DNA from: Paractinoplanes rishiriensis
GTDB taxonomy: Bacteria; Actinomycetota; Actinomycetes; Mycobacteriales; Micromonosporaceae
Direction: 5' to 3'
NCBI RefSeq assembly: GCF_016862375.1
Contig: NZ_BOMV01000104.1
Coordinates: forward strand, 1 to 64,000
DNA: 64,000 nucleotides
Shown here: piece after piece, positions 61,748 to 64,000 of the stretch
Position numbering within the stretch: position 1 is the stretch's first letter
Layout: each line of letters opens with the position of its first letter
The notes under the pieces: model-generated
What the model was told of the DNA's origin: nothing
The model's database searches: none
The model's input: only the letters and a program-made list of their open reading frames with translations
Program-made: the position numbers and the translations under genes

Positions 61748-61774
61748 AGGGGTCCCGCCACCAGCGGGACCCCT
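61748..61774. terminator. Terminator after the lectin gene
   Basis: A perfect 11-bp stem, AGGGGTCCCGC pairing with GCGGGACCCCT around CACCA, 7 bp after the lectin stop codon. Confidence 0.85.
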
Positions 61775-61851
61775 GCCCGCCGTTGCGTCCGAGCCATCGG
61801 CCACACCGAATCTCCGTCGAGACGGGGCGCATTTTCCGGCACGGTGTACGG

Positions 61852-62217
61852 ATGGCCGCGCGCATGAAGTACGTCGACTTCGACTGCACCGACCCGTATC
61901 GGCAGGCTCGGTTCTGGGCGGCTGTGCTCGGTGAGCCGCAGCATCCCGACGACCGGCCGGGTGACGACGAGTGCGAGGTCGTGGTGGCCGGCGGTGGGCC
62001 GTCGCTGCTGTTTCAGCGGGTGCCGGAGGGGAAGGCGGCGAAGAACCGGCTGCACCTCGACCTGCAACCCACCGACCGGGACCGCGACGAGGAGTTGGAC
62101 CGGCTGCTCGTCCTGGGCGCGACCGTGGTCGACGACCGTCGCGATGCCGGTGGCTGGGTGGTGCTGGCCGATCCGGAGGGCAACGAGTTCTGCCTGGAGT
62201 CGCGCACTCCGGCGTAA
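61852..62217 (+). CDS. VOC-family (glyoxalase-like) protein
   Basis: 121 residues from ATG 61852 (no clear Shine-Dalgarno; ATG 61864 is possible). It is a single VOC beta-alpha-beta module pair: KYVDFDCTDPYRQARFWAAVLG at the start, LHLDLQPTDRDRDEELDRLL, and the closing LADPEGNEFCLES with the metal-type Glu. Such small actinobacterial members bind or modify hydrophobic antibiotics or metabolites. Activity unknown. It stands alone after the lectin terminator. Confidence 0.88.
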   Translation: MAARMKYVDFDCTDPYRQARFWAAVLGEPQHPDDRPGDDECEVVVAGGGPSLLFQRVPEGKAAKNRLHLDLQPTDRDRDEELDRLLVLGATVVDDRRDAGGWVVLADPEGNEFCLESRTPA

Positions 62218-62487
62218 CTCCGCGCCGGCGCGTGCATCGGCGCGGCATCAAGCCTTGAGTACCGGGGATCGGCACCTCAGACGGAGGCGTCCCGCTTACC
62301 GCGCCGGGAACGATGCCCGTTACGGGCCCGGCGCTTGGATCGCTGACCCGGCCCGCCGAATCTTTGATCTTGAGGGAGGACTGCGATCTTGGGCTCGAAA
62401 TTCCGCGCGTGGTATTGACCGGCGGCTGCTCGGTTGGGGCGGCCTGGCGGGCGCCGGCGTGGCAGCGAGCCCGGGCATGCCGGGCCG
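62218..62487. other. Intergenic region without assignable gene
   Basis: 270 bp between the VOC gene and the beta-lactamase-family remnant. Both strands carry short open frames with Arg-rich translations. None has a ribosome site with a recognisable product. Confidence 0.5.
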
Positions 62488-62763
62488 GTCTGGGCCGACG
62501 TGTTCACCTCGGTCAAGGCCCCCAACTTCCGCGGCTCCCCCGGCTTCAGCACCTACGGGCCGACCGCCCACATCATCGACGGCCAGTGGGAACTCGGGGT
62601 CGGCGGCGTCCACCCCGGCAGCGCCACGTACTGGAGCATCTATCCGGTCACCGGGTGGGTCGGTGTCATCCTCAGCAACTACGACGGCCTACCCATGCAG
62701 GAGATCACCGGACAGCAGGCCCAGGCCATCACCGGAGTTAAACCCGGCGACGGCGGCGGCTGA
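62488..62763 (+). pseudogene. C-terminal remnant of a beta-lactamase-family serine hydrolase
   Basis: The frame VWADVFTSVKAPNF onward, then TYGPTAHIIDGQWELGVGG, then YPVTGWVGVILSNYDGLP, matches the last ~90 residues of class-C beta-lactamase/esterase-type proteins: the (H/V)GG substrate-wall motif and a closing V-V-L-S-N-Y-D strand. The catalytic SxxK and YxN regions and the N-terminal 200+ residues are absent, and upstream sequence is unrelated. It is a relic of a deleted gene. Confidence 0.55.
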
Positions 62764-63018
62764 TCGGCAGCATCTGGAATCGCGCGCCGTCCCGCCGGGT
62801 GAGCCCGCGGCCGACCGTGACGGCTGCGCCTGAGTGACCGGGGCCGGGATCACCAACTGCTGGCGGGCGTCCACGGATCTCACACGGCGCCGGCCCGGTT
62901 TGTGAACAAGAGTTGACCGGCGTGCTACGAGACGCGCACACCAGGGCAACGTTCACGCAATTTTATGACGGGGCCTCCGCGCATGCGGGGGTTCCGCAGC
63001 GCCTCAAGGAGTGTCTCG

Positions 63019-63891
63019 ATGACGTATGTCAAGCCACCGGAGTTGGCGGTCGCCCTGGTCGACGCCGGCGCGTCGAAGATTCACATGTCGACGCGGGACA
63101 CGCTGGTGCGGGCATACATGGCGGGCGCGCTGCTTACTCTCGCCGCGGCGTTCGCGGTGAAAATGACCGTTGACACCGGTCTGCCGATCGTGGGGGCGCT
63201 GCTTTTCCCGATCGGGTTCGCGTTGCTCTATCTGCTCGGCTACGACCTGTTGACCGGCGTGTTCGTACTGGGACCGCTGGCCTGGCTGGCGAAACGGCCG
63301 GGCGTCACCATCGGCGGCGTGCTGCGCAACTGGGGGCTGGTCTTCCTCGGCAACTTCGCCGGCGCGCTCACCGTGGCGGTCCTCGTCACAACCTTTGTCA
63401 CGTACGGCTTCGACACGACCATCCAGGATGCGGGCAACCAGTTCGCCGCATACGGGCAGAAGCTTGCCGAGATCGGGTCCGACCGGACGCTCGGTTATGA
63501 GGCACACGGCGCCAACGGATGGCTGGCGGTGTTCGTACGGGGAATGCTTTGCAATTGGATGGTCTCGACCGGCGTGGTCGGTGCCCTGCTGGCCCGCGAT
63601 GTGCTCGGCAAAGTCGTCGTGATGTGGCTGCCCATCCTGTTGTTCTTCGCCATGGGTTTCGAGCACTCGGTGGTCAACATGTTCCTGTTCCCGGTCGGCA
63701 TCCTGCTCGGCGCGGACTTCACCTGGGCCGACTATTTCCTCTGGAACGAAATCCCGACCGTGCTGGGAAACCTGGTCGGCGGGCTGTTCTTCACCGGCGC
63801 GGCCATTTATCTGACGCATTACCGGACCGCACCGAAGACCGCAGTGGAATCGGAGATGACCGTCGGCGCGGCACCCACGCCGGGAGCCTAA
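63019..63891 (+). CDS. Formate/nitrite transporter (FNT) family channel
   Basis: 290 residues, ATG 63019 with AAGGAG 7 nt upstream. FocA/NirC family with six membrane helices: MTYVKPPELAVALVDAGASKI, TLVRAYMAGALLTLAAAF, then the LGYDLLTGVF and FEHSVVNMFLFP elements that form the two pore constrictions, and GNLVGGLFFTGA. It carries formate, nitrite or hydrosulfide across the inner membrane; which one cannot be told from sequence. The upstream 250 bp holds an A/T-rich patch (AATTTTATGAC near 62960) that probably includes its promoter. Confidence 0.92.
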   Translation: MTYVKPPELAVALVDAGASKIHMSTRDTLVRAYMAGALLTLAAAFAVKMTVDTGLPIVGALLFPIGFALLYLLGYDLLTGVFVLGPLAWLAKRPGVTIGGVLRNWGLVFLGNFAGALTVAVLVTTFVTYGFDTTIQDAGNQFAAYGQKLAEIGSDRTLGYEAHGANGWLAVFVRGMLCNWMVSTGVVGALLARDVLGKVVVMWLPILLFFAMGFEHSVVNMFLFPVGILLGADFTWADYFLWNEIPTVLGNLVGGLFFTGAAIYLTHYRTAPKTAVESEMTVGAAPTPGA

Positions 63892-64000
63892 CGCGAGACC
63901 CAGGTGGCGCTCTGAGGTCCCACGGGTGCTCCGTTCGCTGTCGGATGGAAAGCTCGTGCCCCGTGATCGATGATTTCGCGAAGGACTGCCCGCACGATCT

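Noticed and set aside
62277-62552. Minus-strand ORF with a basic tail resembling a small ribosomal protein
   Set aside because: The start, ribosome site and remainder of the chain do not fit any ribosomal protein. The basic tail alone is not evidence in this G+C context.

Overview
The window is high-GC, gene-dense DNA with frequent GTG starts and 4-bp ATGA/GTGA overlaps. It carries many actinomycete families: a DUF574-type SAM methyltransferase, SARP/BTAD-NB-ARC regulators, DUF1048/PadR and EXLDI genes, and an HSP18-type regulator next to hsp20. This points to a chromosomal region of a filamentous actinomycete, most likely Micromonosporaceae (Actinoplanes-like); the taxonomic guess is inference. 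No rRNA, tRNA, CRISPR array, insertion sequence or integrase was seen.

Region 1 (1-5.7 kb): a PadR regulator with a downstream membrane protein, a c-di-GMP phosphodiesterase (degenerate GGDEF, intact EAL), and a secreted polysaccharide deacetylase with two C-terminal modules. Region 2 (5.7-15.2 kb): a tightly overlapped exopolysaccharide operon, preceded by a possible 32-residue leader ORF. It encodes an amino-sugar oxidoreductase, aminotransferase and acetyltransferase, an initiating sugar-phosphate transferase, a MurJ-type flippase fused to a Wzy/ligase-like polymerase, one GT4 glycosyltransferase, and a Wzz/BY-kinase with Arg in place of the Walker A Lys. Region 3 (15.2-17.9 kb): a low-GC TIR-domain protein, a 5'-truncated TetR gene, an SDR dehydrogenase and a hydrolase remnant. 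Region 4 (17.9-31.1 kb): an ABC exporter with a NarL-type two-component system, a DEAD-box helicase, an aldo/keto reductase with fused SecDF, a SAM methyltransferase, and a PadR/DUF1048/DUF1048/EXLDI/DrrAB-like block with shared CTATACG repeats in front of its regulator and effector genes.

Region 5 (31.2-46 kb): an island of four large STAND (NB-ARC plus TPR) proteins, three with SARP/BTAD heads. Each SARP gene is divergent from a small gene: an aerolysin-like secreted protein, a three-repeat secreted protein, and an alpha/beta hydrolase lacking its nucleophile Ser. Region 6 (46-49.2 kb): an HSP18-type regulator divergent from hsp20 with paired palindromic operators, a small Pro-rich protein, and a secreted HEXXH metalloprotease.

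Region 7 (49.2-60.9 kb): the least explained part, a three-gene operon of very large, beta-rich proteins (1460, 768 and 1534 residues) without recognisable signal peptides, membrane segments or families I can name. It lies behind a control region with two palindromes. I regard it as the best candidate for an undescribed system. Region 8 (60.9-64 kb): a secreted ricin-type lectin, a VOC protein, a beta-lactamase-family remnant and a formate/nitrite-family transporter. I see nothing assignable in the last 109 bases.
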